Assembly: GCA_036867785.1 (NCBI GenBank)
Contig: CP145410.1
Location: 806,001-870,000 of the forward strand
Reading direction: 5' to 3'
DNA: 64,000 bases
Source: Plasmodiophora brassicae
Lineage: Eukaryota > Endomyxa: Phytomyxea > Phytomyxea > Plasmodiophorida
Each line of letters begins with the position of its first letter. The stretch's first letter is position 1. Shown in pieces: positions 10,801-22,328 of the stretch. A model generated the notes under the pieces. That model had not been told where the DNA came from. It searched no databases and saw only the letters and a list, made by a program, of their open reading frames with translations. Made by a program: the position numbers and the translations under genes.

Positions 10801-10941
10801 TACCGCCTCGTTGTTCAGGGTTCCGTTGAAGAAAGAATACTTCGGCTGCAGGACAGAAAGAAGGAGATCATGTCTCAGGCTATCAGCGTAAAACGAACAG
10901 AGAAGGACGTAGCCGAGGAACTGCGGGAGTTACTCAGTTAG
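7858..10941 (+). CDS. Rad5/HLTF-type SNF2 translocase with HIRAN and RING
   Basis: A DNA-damage-tolerance enzyme of the Rad5/HLTF (SMARCA3) type, which remodels stalled forks and ubiquitylates PCNA. Domain order is HIRAN (about residues 30-170, with [14 protein letters not shown]), SNF2 motor lobe 1 with Walker A ([13 protein letters not shown]) and a DEAH box split by an intron exactly between DE and AH, then TGTPIQN. Next come a RING finger (CCYCLSSVV...CAHLFCRVC...CPVC, about 10024-10140) and lobe 2 ([29 protein letters not shown]). I count eight exons and seven introns of roughly 45-60 nt, all in phase. The RING between the two lobes is the Rad5 family hallmark. All catalytic motifs look intact. 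Confidence 0.9.
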
Positions 10942-11016
10942 TGGTCTGGACACAACCCAGTTTCGTACATTTGCATGTATATAAATACAGATTAGGTAGT
11001 CCAGATTGCAGGTCCT

Positions 11017-12303
11017 CTACGTTGTCCACTTCTGTCGAGCTGCCATGCCGACCAGCAACATGGTAACCAGGATCCCATTCAGAAGTGCAGCCCGTTTGAC
11101 GAGTCGCCCAACCGTTGACTGGATATCCCGTGTTTGTTCACGAAGCGCCTCTTCGGTTACATAAAGAGCACGCAGCGGCTCTTCGCTTACATGATGAGCT
11201 CGGCCCCTTTCGTCAACAGCAGTATCGGGTTTGTGATCGGCATCCGGCATCACGGCTGGAGTGGGGTCAGTCTGGGTGGAGACTGATGCAGTGATGGTAG
11301 GCACAGTCACTGCATCGGACGGTGCAGATACCGGACGCGTATCAGGTGGGGGCGCCTGCGCGACCGACTGTTCCTGCGGTAAGGAGTTCAGCCGCCTCTG
11401 ACAGTCCATGTAGCGTAACTCCTCAAATGAGAATTTCGCAAACTCAGTCGAGGCAGTGATCGAGACGATACGGGCGCGCGAACCCGGTGTTGAGCGAATG
11501 TTGTCGCGCGAATCAGGAACATACAGTGAAGTATGCTGCGATGCAGTGGCATCCTTAACATTCTGGAAATGAGATAAGAATTCTTCGCGAGCCAGTTCAG
11601 TGATGCCAGCAGCATGGCCGTCGCAGTTGGCCAGTTCTCCTTCCGCGTCCGACGAGTCGTTGCCCGACCTGGTATCCGTATTGCTGGAGAGTGTGGGCTC
11701 CTCAGTCATATCTGGGACAAACATGTTGAACATCAGCAAATGGTTACTGGTAGAAACCAACGCCAACGTACAGAAGTCCTGGGTGCGAGACGCTGCGATC
11801 AACGATTCTCCTGACGAAGATACCGAACCGTATGTGCCACTTAGCAGAGGGCCGTCGAAATGGTGAACTCGGACAAAGTCAGGTCGTTCATGTGCGTACA
11901 GATCCGTCTCAACGGCGACACCAAGCCGCCTCGCCTCGTCGAAATCCCTTGCTGCGTCATCGTAACGACGCAGAGCGTTCCGCGCTCGTCGTCTGTGAAG
12001 GAACGCCAACCCGGTCGGCGTTGCTTCTATCGCATCGTTCGCGTCTCGTTCCGCCTCTTCGAACATGCCCGCCTTCATCAGCGCATCCGACCGCGCGCAT
12101 AGCAATCGCCCCTTCTGTTCGCGATCGCTCGCGGGCACCATTTCCAACGCACTGGACAGGAAATCGGCATCAGAGGCGACGGAAACATCCCCATCGCCGT
12201 CGAGGTCAACCCCCATATTTTGTCCAAACGACGCGTCGCCGTGCCCGGCTGCTCCCGCATCGGCGCATCGCCGATCGAATAAAAAAAGTAACGGGGACGT
12301 CAT
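11017..12303 (-). CDS. TPR protein with C-terminal membrane anchor
   Basis: A single-exon 428-residue protein of unknown role. Residues about 48-130 form tetratricopeptide repeats (ARSDALMKAGMFEEAERDAN, RRYDDAARDFDEARRLG). A long, probably disordered middle follows. Around residue 290 is FSFEELRYMDC, which resembles the EELR-type motif of Nup98-class nucleoporins. Residues about 405-422 (LLNGILVTMLLVGMAA) form one hydrophobic helix seven residues from the end, as in tail-anchored proteins. The layout suggests a co-chaperone-type TPR domain held on a membrane with the bulk in the cytosol. The nucleoporin resemblance is short and could be chance. Confidence 0.75.
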   Translation of the reverse strand: MTSPLLFLFDRRCADAGAAGHGDASFGQNMGVDLDGDGDVSVASDADFLSSALEMVPASDREQKGRLLCARSDALMKAGMFEEAERDANDAIEATPTGLAFLHRRRARNALRRYDDAARDFDEARRLGVAVETDLYAHERPDFVRVHHFDGPLLSGTYGSVSSSGESLIAASRTQDFCTLALVSTSNHLLMFNMFVPDMTEEPTLSSNTDTRSGNDSSDAEGELANCDGHAAGITELAREEFLSHFQNVKDATASQHTSLYVPDSRDNIRSTPGSRARIVSITASTEFAKFSFEELRYMDCQRRLNSLPQEQSVAQAPPPDTRPVSAPSDAVTVPTITASVSTQTDPTPAVMPDADHKPDTAVDERGRAHHVSEEPLRALYVTEEALREQTRDIQSTVGRLVKRAALLNGILVTMLLVGMAARQKWTT

Positions 12304-13149
12304 AAACCTTCGCCCTGGAGGGCCCCGTTGCCAGTTCGCTATGGTCTATCAAGCGCCCCGGTCATGATAACGTTTCCGACGTCATCGTGCACCACGCCTG
12401 TACGACGACGTCATGCGCCAGCGTCCCGGCGGTGGGAACATGCAGAGAGCGCAACGGCCTTGCGCTGGTTCCACGGCTTGCGCTGGAAGCAGCACATGGC
12501 CCTGAAGATGGCGATGGACTCTGGCGGCGCAAGCTCAGCCCATACTCGGATGTATTCTCATTATCGGCCCCTGCAACGACTTGGTTCGGGCAGACGCGGT
12601 CTTGCATCCCCAAATCGCCTGGGGCTCGTTCCAGGCTTACTGGCCTGACCATACGACTACGAGATTGATCGCTGCTCCTCTACTCACACTGGCCGCGTCT
12701 TCGACCGCTGGCGAGCTGCCCTGCATCCAGGGCGATACGTGAACTCGCTTGAATCCTGTGAGAGGGGACAAGCAGGTCGCCTGTTAACAGCAATATCCAG
12801 ATCCGGCAGGAAGAGCATCCGAATTATTATAGACGTGTTCGGCCATCGATAACAGGTGCGCAATCGTGGTCCCCAGAACGATTGGTTGCACTACGAGGTC
12901 ATCATGGGGGAGCTCCAATCCACAGTGGACGACGTGGATCCAGAGCTCCAGCCTGTATGCGATCCTCGTGGCGACCGGGGTGTCGCTTCCGACGCGGCAG
13001 ATGGTGTCGGTCCGGGAGAACTGTTTCGATTCCCGGTGTGGAAGACGCTTATCCAATCGGACTGCAATATTGTTGTTGACGACACTGGAGTGACGTCCAG
13101 CATCGTCGTTCGACCGCTAACGACGCGTCCAACCAGTAGCTATCTGTGT
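12304..13149. other. Unresolved region, possible spliced gene
   Basis: These 846 bp lie between the TPR gene and the seven-helix gene. Several frames of 70-110 codons are open on both strands, for example 12387-12668 (+), 12856-13191 (+) and 12784-13056 (-), with GT-AG pairs among them. I could not assemble any of them into a product with a recognisable motif or consistent phase. A short, fast-evolving spliced gene is likely but unproven. Confidence 0.3.
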
Positions 13150-14286
13150 TTATCTCCACAGTATGTGGTCAGAGCTGTTTGGCACAGCTGAGTGCAGGTC
13201 TGGGTTTCTTGCAGATGTTATTTCGCCGGTACCGCGATGGGGCATCGCATCGGTAACGATAGACCCATCGTATTGTCGTGCATCCCGCGACATCCAACGC
13301 TCATGGCCGTCGAGATGGCTATGGGCTGATCTGCGCTTGACGACAACCTGGGATTTCGTTAATACTTTGTGCACGATTATGAGTGAGATTATCAGCGACA
13401 GGAAACGAGTGATCGAGGAGACGATCAGTCGTGGCAGTTGGACTTCAAGCGGGTTCACGAATTCGCTCATGACTATCAGGCAGAACTCGGACCCATCCAG
13501 CATGAACTGAAAGAAGACGAGTCGAAGGAGAGTAAACGATTCGGCGCCGACTCGAGAACTGGAAGAGGCGTTCCTGACGAATTGCCGGTATCCGACGAAA
13601 CCGTACCCCAGCACGAATGTCCAGGAACACGAGCAGAAGAGGAAGACGGCCGTTAAGTTGTAGTACTGAATGGAAGCTACCGTTCCGCCTCTCGATGCAG
13701 ATGCAAATCGGCAAACCAGCTCTCCTTGCTGCTGGTCAGCCTGTAATTGCTGCGACGTCGCCACCATGACGAATGTAGATAACGTGCACACGACTTGCGT
13801 CGCCTTTGAAACGAGGGATTAAAAGGCCTGATTATATACGGAGAGTATGGCATGAACCAGTATTGCATAAGTGATGTAGCGCGCGCCTTGTCTGTTCATC
13901 GCAAAGAACGTGATCAAGATTCTCTGAACGAACAAGTGGAAACATGATAGCAAATCTGTGCATAGACCTCATGGTCAAGCTATGCGTTTCGGATGCCAAA
14001 ACGCTGTTACAGAAGGATTCTGTCGCTACCCAGAGCTGGCAGTATTGAATATCGGTGACGGACAGCACTAGGTGGAGAGCGGCAACAACGCAGGCGACGC
14101 TGTTGATGGCGCAAAGCTCCATAGCGATCCGACTGCTGGCATGTCGCCTGCACCCAACAAAGGCTCGTACTACGCAAGCGTCAAGCTTCTCTGCTGTTAC
14201 CTGTACGCCGCGTTGTAGATCAGGAAAAGGGAGAAGAATCCGTTGACGGCAACTAGTAACAGGTTGGACGTCAGGACTCCAACCAT
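13150..14286 (-). CDS. Seven-helix membrane protein, receptor-like
   Basis: Spliced from about four or five exons. The ATG at 14286 opens with helix 1 (SNLLLVAVNGFFSLFLIYN). Further hydrophobic blocks are AINSVACVVAALHLVL, ITYAILVHAILS, VCTLSTFVMVATS, LTAVFLFCSCSWTFVLG, LLRLVFFQFMLDGSEFCLIV and SSITRFLSLIISLIIV. Seven helices plus a polar, Ser/Arg-rich C-tail of about 65 residues resemble a G-protein-coupled receptor, but I do not see a family signature. The join around 14000-14050 is ambiguous: either one intron of about 106 nt or a 12-nt micro-exon between two short introns keeps the frame. A separate 7TM-RGS gene lies at 23456-25635. Confidence 0.65.
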
Positions 14287-14797
14287 TATGGATAACTACG
14301 TCCGGCGCTCCCTCCGAGCCACAGTCGTCATCGTCACCCTATAGTGCCCTCTGTGACTGCGCCACAGAGCCATCCCGGCATCGGGATCGGTGCACGTTTT
14401 CTGTGACCGCCTGTCCTGGCATGATTCGAACGCTGTGCGCTGTGCGCGGACGGCAGGTAAGGCTGCACACAAATAAACGGCCGTATACGAGCACGTGACC
14501 TACTAGAAAGGACTCAATAATGTCCCGCCATTTTCGGTGGTTAACGGCGACGAATACCCTGGTCAGTCGCCAGCGAATTCGAGAACAGGACACGTCAGCA
14601 CCGCTGACCTACGTGACCACCAAACTGTAGGAGAGGACAGAAATAGGCGGTCCGCCAGCTGCTGTCCGTGACAAAAATAGCGTGCGCAGGAGTACCGACT
14701 GGTGCTCGACGGCACCTGAAACTGGAAATAGAGCGTTTGCTGACGATCAGTTGTCGTCGCTGTCGGTGGTCTCGGACGAAGCCGACCGGGCGTGTGC
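14287..14797. other. Divergent intergenic region, no gene seen
   Basis: The 511 bp between the two divergent starts (14286 minus, 14798 plus) contain only short unsupported frames on both strands. It includes AATAAACG-like and other AT-rich bits near 14470 but no clear promoter. Confidence 0.35.
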
Positions 14798-15460
14798 ATG
14801 CGATCAAAGGCGAAAGCCATGGCGCCCGAAAACGAGCGCGTCTTCTGGAAGGGTGGCGGTCTAGCTGAAGCGTCGAGTCAAGCGGACGAAGACAATGCCG
14901 GGTCGAGCGCGGACTCATCAACGACGTCATCGTTCCCGCCGTTTGCGCAAGATACGTGCAGTGAGGAAACGTCTGCAATGGCTTCAGAACAGGCACTACA
15001 ACGGAGCGAGGCCCCGGGAGGGACGCTGTCGAGGGCAGTTCGGCACAACTTGTTAGCACAATGGGGCGTCCCTCCAGCAGACAAGGCAGTGGTCAGGCAG
15101 ATCGCCGAGCAGTTCAGGCGCCGGCTTCCTGAGTCTGACCTATCCATTGGCGATATTCTTCCTCAACGGGTTCTTAGCCGCCAGGCTGAGCTCTACAGCA
15201 TGATCGCGTCTCTTAGGGGTCGTGTCCTGACCTCCACGAATCCGGAAGAGATCAAGTCATTAGTCGATGCATTCAGTATGCATTCGACAGAACTGCTGCG
15301 GGACGATATGGTTATTGTTAGCAGGACACGTGCCATGTGGGTCGAGAACAAGTTTGCTGCGATGCATGCATCCTGCGTCAGAAGGAAAGCTGCCAAGCCG
15401 ATGTTGGTCCAGGAGGACACTGTTAAATCTGCATTCCGCCACGTGGCACCAAGTTCATAA
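14798..15460 (+). CDS. Uncharacterised protein, intronless
   Basis: A 220-residue soluble protein that I do not recognise. The first 75 residues are acidic and Ser-rich, probably disordered. Residues about 80-220 look helical and globular (LLAQWGVPPADKAVVRQIAEQF, DILPQRVLSRQAELYSMIASL). There is no signal peptide, membrane helix or metal motif. A second in-frame ATG lies seven codons downstream (14819) and has equal claim as the start. The neighbours are divergent on the left and convergent on the right (SEC24), with a gap of only 90 bp to its stop. Confidence 0.6.
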   Translation: MRSKAKAMAPENERVFWKGGGLAEASSQADEDNAGSSADSSTTSSFPPFAQDTCSEETSAMASEQALQRSEAPGGTLSRAVRHNLLAQWGVPPADKAVVRQIAEQFRRRLPESDLSIGDILPQRVLSRQAELYSMIASLRGRVLTSTNPEEIKSLVDAFSMHSTELLRDDMVIVSRTRAMWVENKFAAMHASCVRRKAAKPMLVQEDTVKSAFRHVAPSS

Positions 15461-15550
15461 ACGAAAAGCGGGTTGATATTCTAACTTGGACAGTTACGAT
15501 ACACGGATATGCTAGATGAGTGTCTGTAATGAGTAGTGATTCTGCGCCGT

Positions 15551-18202
15551 CTAGCTGGTGGATTTGGAGAGGGATGTCAGGAACTCAGAATAGCTCATCA
15601 CCGTATCCGTGCGATCCAGAATCAAACAGTCGAAGAATTCCTGAACGCAGGCCGGCCGGTGCTTACGGGATGGATCATCTGATGGCTGACATACGATCCG
15701 CAGTTGTTGGCACGTGACGCTCTGCGAACGCAGGAAGTCAATGATGTTGTGCAAGCGGGACAGGACGCCGTCCCGGCCAGAGCTAGCCGTGATTGGCATC
15801 AGCTCAATGCTGTCTGGAGGCGCCGAGAAGACGGTTGTCATTCCGAAGCATTCCTGAAGGAAGTGAGGAGAGATTGACCTTCCGATCCACAGGAATATTG
15901 TTAAGCCATTGTCAGCAAGATAGGCGCCGTCAAAAGACAGTTCTGCAGCGGTCGCGTTGATCTCGACAGGAAGCGTGACAATGCCGGAAGCATCTGGCAG
16001 ACCCTCTTGGGCGTGCAGCTGATGAACCGGGTAGATACGAGGCCGGAGGTAGGTATCAAGTGACTGGCAGTTCATACTTCGGACGTTCGCAAGGGCAATC
16101 GACCTCTCGTCCGACGACATGGAGGAAGAATCTTTGAATGCAGGGCACTTCAAAAGGCACAACGTCATCATTGGCAGGTACCTGAGGGTGTCGGGATACT
16201 CTTCTTCGCGAGCAAGAGACACATTGTAGTTCCTGATCGACTTCCGGTATGCAATCAGTATGTCTTTGCAGGCCGTCTCGATCAGTTGCCGTCCCTTAGC
16301 CAATGACGATTCCAGGCTAGGCGTCAAAGCCTTCTTGGCAATGCAGTTAACGAGCGCGTGCAGGTCGACATAGTAGAACAGGTCCTCAAGCTTGTCGACA
16401 ACTGGTATCATGTGGTTGTGCACACGGATTCTTCGTTCGCCATATGAGGCGGTGTAGAGAAGTGCCACCTGAATAATGATGGCACCATGCGGCGGCGTCT
16501 CCTCATGGGCAAGCTCAACCACGAACGAGTCATCGGCAGTGCAATTGGGCACGGAGAGCAAGTCAGTGCCGCGAAGAAAGAAGTTGCCTTCGTAGCCAAC
16601 GATTTTAGACCCCTTGCTGACTCGAACACGCATAACCGCCTCCCAGGACTGTTCACAGGTCAGGACACGGGATAGGTCAGAGCGAAGGCATTCCCCTGAT
16701 CTGTGCTGGTCGAAATTGGAAAACGAGAACACCCTTCCTCCAGATAGCTGGCAGAGAGCGATGGTCGTTGCAACATCGCAGTACTTGTCTGGGAAGAGAA
16801 ACATGTCGGCACGAAGTTGAACACGGGCATACTTAATGCCCCAGGTCTTGTAAAAGTCCATAGCTGGTTTCAGCAACGCCACTTCGTTCGACGAGGAAGC
16901 GCCCGTCTCTCGATTTCGGAGTCGGGCCGGACCAAACGAAGGTAGAGCGGTCGAGAAGAATAGGACTTTGCCACCAATTGCATTGGCGACACGGTGTGCA
17001 GCAATCACCGCTGCACCTAACGACGATTCAACATCCTGTGTGTCGGCATGCATTGACGGCAACGACTGGAGCAAATGTTCAACGAGCGGCCTGGATTCCT
17101 CGAGATTAACGAGATAATCGTCAGGGAAAGGCAGGAAGAGATCTTCAAGGTTCGGAAGAACCATCATTTGCGGACGCGACAGCTTGGGACGCAGGGAATA
17201 CAAGTGGATGTGGCTGTCGAACGTGATGAAGGCAACCTTTGTGCGTGGAATCGTTACAAGGAAGTCGAGGAGCCCATAAACCGTGTTGCACACTGAGTCC
17301 AGAACGCCCGTCCTGATTGACCTTTGCGACACATCGATGGCGAAGACAAAGACAGGGCATTGGGGAGGCCGAACCATGTACTCGGCTGGTGCAACAATCT
17401 CGATCGACGAACTGCAGAGCTCGGCACGATTCACCTTGTCGAGTCGATCGCCATGCGCATCCAGGTCGCAAAAGTACCCGCTAGTTACGTCATTGGAACG
17501 GCCACACAGACAGCATCGCCAACTCGATCCCCCGTTGATGAACTTGCAGAACGGGTTAATGTACGCTCGGCACGCTTTGCAGCGGATCACGCCGAGGCTT
17601 TCGAAATTAACGACCGGTAGAGGCCCATGCTCAGCTGTTGGCACGGATGGTTCCGACGACACTTCGGCCAGCGGCTGAACCGTCATCGAATACGGCAACC
17701 CAGACTCCAGTCGCAGTGCCTGTGATCCTGGAAACGCGGCGACGGACAGCGACAGGAACCGCGGATCGCAGGGCGTCACATTCGCTGGGAAAATGGACGA
17801 CGACTGCCAGCTGTCTGTACCCTGCTGAAGCGACATGTTCGCCATCTGATCGACATACTGCTCCTGGTACCCGCCTTGTTCTGCATACCCATATCCCTAG
17901 AAGTTACGCAAGACATCAGACCCGCATCCACCACAGCAATGGGAAATACGTTTTACTTGGTCGTATGCAGTGGCATCATACGATTGTCCTGATTGATAGT
18001 ACCCCTGGCCTTCCGCATAGGCATCCTGTCCGTGGTCTTGCTGGTAGTATCCCTCCTGGGTCTGATACCCACCATGTTGCTGGTAATCGTATCCCTGTGG
18101 AGCACCGTACTGCGATGACGGTGGCGCTGGCGCTGTCCCGTACGGGTCAGCATCTGGATACGCGGGCCGACTAGGGCCTCCTCTCGCAGCAAATCCAGAC
18201 AT
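15551..18202 (-). CDS. SEC24: SEC24, COPII cargo adaptor
   Basis: The coat protein that selects cargo at ER exit sites, paired with SEC23. There are two exons. The first (18202 to about 17950) encodes a low-complexity N-terminus rich in Gly, Tyr, Gln and Pro, typical of SEC24. The second is a single 2.3-kb frame. It contains the zinc finger (CKAC and CCLC pairs), the trunk domain starting PVFVFAIDVSQRS, the beta and helical domains, and a gelsolin-like end (GLTIFLWIGRSIS). Length, about 860 residues, fits the shorter SEC24 class. The start at 18202 (MSGFAARGG) is preferred over upstream in-frame codons that read as non-conserved sequence. The intron is about 60 nt. Confidence 0.92.
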
Positions 18203-18416
18203 CGTTGTGGCCCGAGGCGTCGACAGACTCGATCGAGCCTTGCGACAAAAAAACGGGACCGTCGATATGCGGATTTTGTTGGCGCTCGAAACTCTCTCTC
18301 TCTCTGGGTGGGGGGCTTCGTTGGAGTCACCATCTACCTGCGACATTTGTCATTTTCATCCGGGGCGGGTCGTTGACGTTCATCGAATCGCTTCACGAAG
18401 AGCACAGGTGAAGAAA

Positions 18417-20059
18417 ATGTCGCTGGTTCGATTCGGCCGCCGCCTGTCGTCGGCGTCTGCACGCCGAGGCTTCGCGACAATGTTCAATAGTTGGTGGGCG
18501 GGACGGGCCGCAAAGCCACGGGTGTACTGATGATGGGCCGTGCCCTAGTCGACGCTGGATTGTCGGCAGAGGAGACCGAGTTCCAGAAGATAGCGTTGGA
18601 CTTCGCAGCGAAGGAGATCGCACCACATGCGGCCGAATGGGATGAGAAGAAATTCTTCCCGAAGGAGACGCTGCAGAAATGCGCTCAACTCGGATTCGCC
18701 GGTCAGTACATCCCGCAGCAGGTCAGGCCAATGAAGACTGATGTCAGGTCCAGGCGTTTTCGTGGACAGCGAAGTCGGTGGAAGTGGTCTGTCACGCCTC
18801 GAAGGGTCAATTATATTCGAGGCGTTGGCCACTGGGTGCCCAGCAACATCCGCCTACCTCACCATCCACAATATGTGTCTCTGGATGATTGACCAGGTCT
18901 GCGTCGTGCTACGCGCTGTATACAAAGCAATATGTAACCGCGACCGTTCGTTGTTAGTTTGGCTCAGACGAACAGAGGAAGTCTCTGCTGCCCGGTCTGT
19001 GCTCGATGGACCAGTTTATTTCGTATTGTTTGACGGAACCTGGCTCCGGGTAAGATTCAAAGATCGACGTTGCCTCTGTCGTAATATAACCTCCCATGCT
19101 ACGCGTAGGTCGGACGCGCAATCTCTGTCGACTTCGGCCAAACGACAAGGCGACTCGATCATTTTGAATGGCACAAAGGTCAAGCATTGGCAACGCGCAG
19201 ACTGTCCTGGCTAAGCTCAGTTGCACAGGCTTTCATTAGTGGTGGTGGTTCGAGCGATTTCTATCTGGTCATGGCTCGGGAAGAAACCGATCAGATATCG
19301 TGCTTCTTGGTCCCCAGAGACGCACCTGGCGTCAGTTTCGGTGCACAGGAAAGGAAGGTGACAACGTCTCCTTCGTAACGAATAAGCCGCACTGTAACGC
19401 TTGGAGATCAGCTTGGCTGGAACTGCCAGCCGACATGTGCCGTTATTCTCGAGGATGCCGAGATTCCTGCCACGAATATGGTCGGTCCTTCCGGAGACGG
19501 TTTCAAAATTGCCATGCAGGCGCTTGACGGCGGGCGTGTCAACATTGGTACAAACTTTACAGTGGCCCTGCGCGCCTCCTAACCCATCGCTCAGCTTCCT
19601 GCTCGTTGGGTGGAGCTCAGTGCGCTCTAAACCACACTCTCGACCACGTCCGCGTCCGGTCCCAGTTCGGGAAAACGCTGTCCATGTACCAGAACGTCCA
19701 GTTCAAGGTCGTGAGGATTGCTGCGGACCGTTGCCAGGACCCTGAAACGCTGGCTGTGTATATAGGTTGCTGACATGTCCACTCAACTACATGCGGCACG
19801 GTTGCTGGTTCGCGACGCCGCAAGGAACCTGGATCAGAAGACACCGAATCGCTCGGCCGTCTGCGCAATGGCGAAGCGGTTCGCGACGGATGCCGGCTTC
19901 GACATCATCGATGAATGCTTGCAGCTTCATGGAGGTTACGGCTACCTGAAAGACTATCCCATCGAGAAGCTCCTGCGCGACACGCGCGTGCACCGCATTC
20001 TCGAGGGTACGAACGAGGTCATGAGGATGATCATAGCCCGCAAGGTCCTGCAGGAATAG
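18417..20059 (+). CDS. Isobutyryl-CoA dehydrogenase-like acyl-CoA dehydrogenase
   Basis: A mitochondrial FAD enzyme of the ACAD8 type, which oxidises isobutyryl-CoA in valine breakdown. The first exon is a basic, Arg/Ser-rich matrix targeting peptide ([19 protein letters not shown]). The conserved path follows: [74 protein letters not shown] and [21 protein letters not shown] with [12 protein letters not shown]. The segment around GTNEVM carries the region of the catalytic base. I read nine exons with introns of 45-70 nt. The intron ending before ASCSLGG has a clear CTAAC branch-point-like motif (in cctcctaaccc). All family blocks are present, so the gene looks intact. Confidence 0.9.
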
Positions 20060-20320
20060 AGCACCACCCACGTCAGATTCGTTCCGTCCTATGTTCGCGT
20101 GCCGTCTGCCATATCGTCCGTTCAGGCAGACGTTCCAGTCGTCACTGACCGACACATAGAGCTCTCTTCACAGACGGCGCCACATAGTACTCGGATCGAT
20201 CCCGCCCGCTAGCCATAACGTCGCCCCGTCGACGTGTCGGCGCTGGCGCTGTAAGCCTAGTATCGCGCGCATCGTTAGGAAGCGCGTCACGAAGCGATTG
20301 CCCTGCTCTGAGGCCGCTTC

Positions 20321-22272
20321 ATGGATCGCCGGTACAATATCTTGGAGGTCCTTGGCGATGGCACGTTCGGCCAGGTCATGCGTGCCATCAACAAGACGAC
20401 CGGCGAGACCGTCGCCATTAAACAGATGAAGCGGAAGTTCTACACGTGGGACGAGTGCTTGAAACTACGAGAGGTACCGCCCATCGCCTGGATACGCGCC
20501 CGGGAACGTCTGCCGTCTAACACCACCGGTTACAGGTGCGGTCTTTGAAGAAACTGTCTCACGTGAACATCGTCAAACTCAAAGAGGTTATCCGCGAAAA
20601 GAACCAGCTGTTCTTCATATTTGAATACCTTGAGCGCAACGTGTACCAGCTGATCAAGGATCGGGAGGCACGCCTGGACGAAGCCCGCATCCGAAACATC
20701 ATCGGGCAATGCTTGCATGGCCTGGCGTACATGCACAAATCCGGGTTCTTCCATCGCGACATCAAACCGGAGAACCTGCTCGTCAGCGGCGACCTGGTCA
20801 AACTGGCTGACTTTGGCCTGGCTCGCGAGATCCGCTCGCGGCCGCCGTACACCGAGTACGTCAGCACTCGATGGTACCGTGCACCCGAGGTCATCCTACG
20901 ATCGCCCAACTATAACGCGCCAATTGACATCTGGGCGGTGGGCACCATCATGGCTGAACTGTTCACATTGCGGCCACTGTTCCCTGGCGAGACCGAGACC
21001 GACCAGATCTTCCGAATATGCTCGGTGAAAGGGCCGCCGACGCTTGCCGACTGGCCCGAGGGCGTCGCCCTCGCCAACGCCATGAAACTTGCGTTCCCGC
21101 CGTTCAACCCGACACCACTGCAAACCCTGATCCCACAGGCCAGTTTGCATGCGGTCCACCTCATGACTCTGTTGCTCCAGTACGATCCGCTGAAGCGCCC
21201 AACGGCAGCCGACGCCCTGCAGCACCCGTTCTTCCAGAGCGGCATGCCCATCATGCGATCCCTGGCACTGGACAACGCCAGCTCGGTCACCAGCGATGTA
21301 TACCGAAGCAGTAGTGCGGCAGCGGCCCCCATCAGCCGTCTGGACAACGCTCTCCAACAAGCGCAGCCGATACCGTCTGCGGCAACACATGGCGTCCGGT
21401 TCGACGTCGGCAACGGCTCCCGGCGGAACAGCATCGACAGTATCGGGCACCGGTCGAACTCCTCGGGCGACATCACCGAGTTCGTGAAACCTCGTCGGCC
21501 CAGCGACCCGGGCCTCGTCGCGACCGGCCTGTCGTCCCGACGAAGCAGCAGTGAGTCGGGGATTCTGCAGACGTCTCGAAGAGGAAGTCGGGATTCGCAG
21601 ACGAGCACGACGGTCGATGCGCTGGCATCTGCTGCCGCTGCCATGGGCTTCACCGGCGGCAACCTTAGCCGGCGGTCGAGCATCGGGTCAGAGCACAGTC
21701 AGACGCGTCGCCTCAGCAACGTAGACGCTGCGTTGGCGGTGGCGGCTGCCAACGCAGCCGCTGCTGCAGGGCGGCGTGGAAGTGGGGCACACGGAACGCC
21801 TTTATCGTTCGTCATCGCTCCTGATCGGCGTGGTTCCGGTTCCGGTCGAGCTCTGCTGAACGCCAGGGCGGTGGCGGCAGCGGCTGCGTCAGGCCCAGCA
21901 AGCCAGGCGCAGATCACGTCGATGCCATTGTCGAGAATTGCGAACCATACGCCAAGGCCGGCGCCAGCGACATCGGCGCCACTTTCTGTTGGCAAGGACG
22001 GCCCAGGACTGGATGGATCAGTCGCGAGTGGACGGCCTCATCCCGTCATGGGCAGACCTCGTGGTGCACCTGTGCAGCTGGAGTACTCGTCGTACGCCAA
22101 GGAGGCACAGCAGCAACAGGGTCCTGATCGACCTAAGGTGGATATCGACCTCGGGTTCCTGCAACGTGCCGCTGCTGTGTCTGGCGCAGCTGCTGAACGA
22201 TCGGGACCTATCGCTGGGCGACGTGCCGTCGAGGCCAACGGTCCCACAGGTGTCAGTCGGCATCGATTCTGA
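20321..22272 (+). CDS. MAK/ICK-type ciliary protein kinase
   Basis: A serine/threonine kinase of the MAK/ICK/MOK (RCK) family, which limits ciliary length and intraflagellar transport. The N-lobe begins [15 protein letters not shown] with [16 protein letters not shown], a very characteristic RCK sequence. A single intron (about 20472-20535) interrupts it. The catalytic loop is [11 protein letters not shown], then DFGLA, then an activation loop with a MAPK-like TEY ([15 protein letters not shown]). The kinase domain ends near residue 290. About 340 residues of Ser/Ala/Arg-rich, probably disordered tail follow, as in MAK and ICK. All catalytic residues are present. The stop is only 56 bp from the convergent gene to the right. 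Confidence 0.92.
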
Positions 22273-22328
22273 AGGCGCACAGCAGGTTCTCTAGTTTAAT
22301 ACACCTTGCCACTTTGGCAGGTGTTGGA

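Noticed and set aside
20896-21683. Long minus-strand frames opposite the MAK-like kinase
   Set aside because: They mirror a GC-rich, Ala/Ser-coding tail and the kinase domain, and have no motif of their own.
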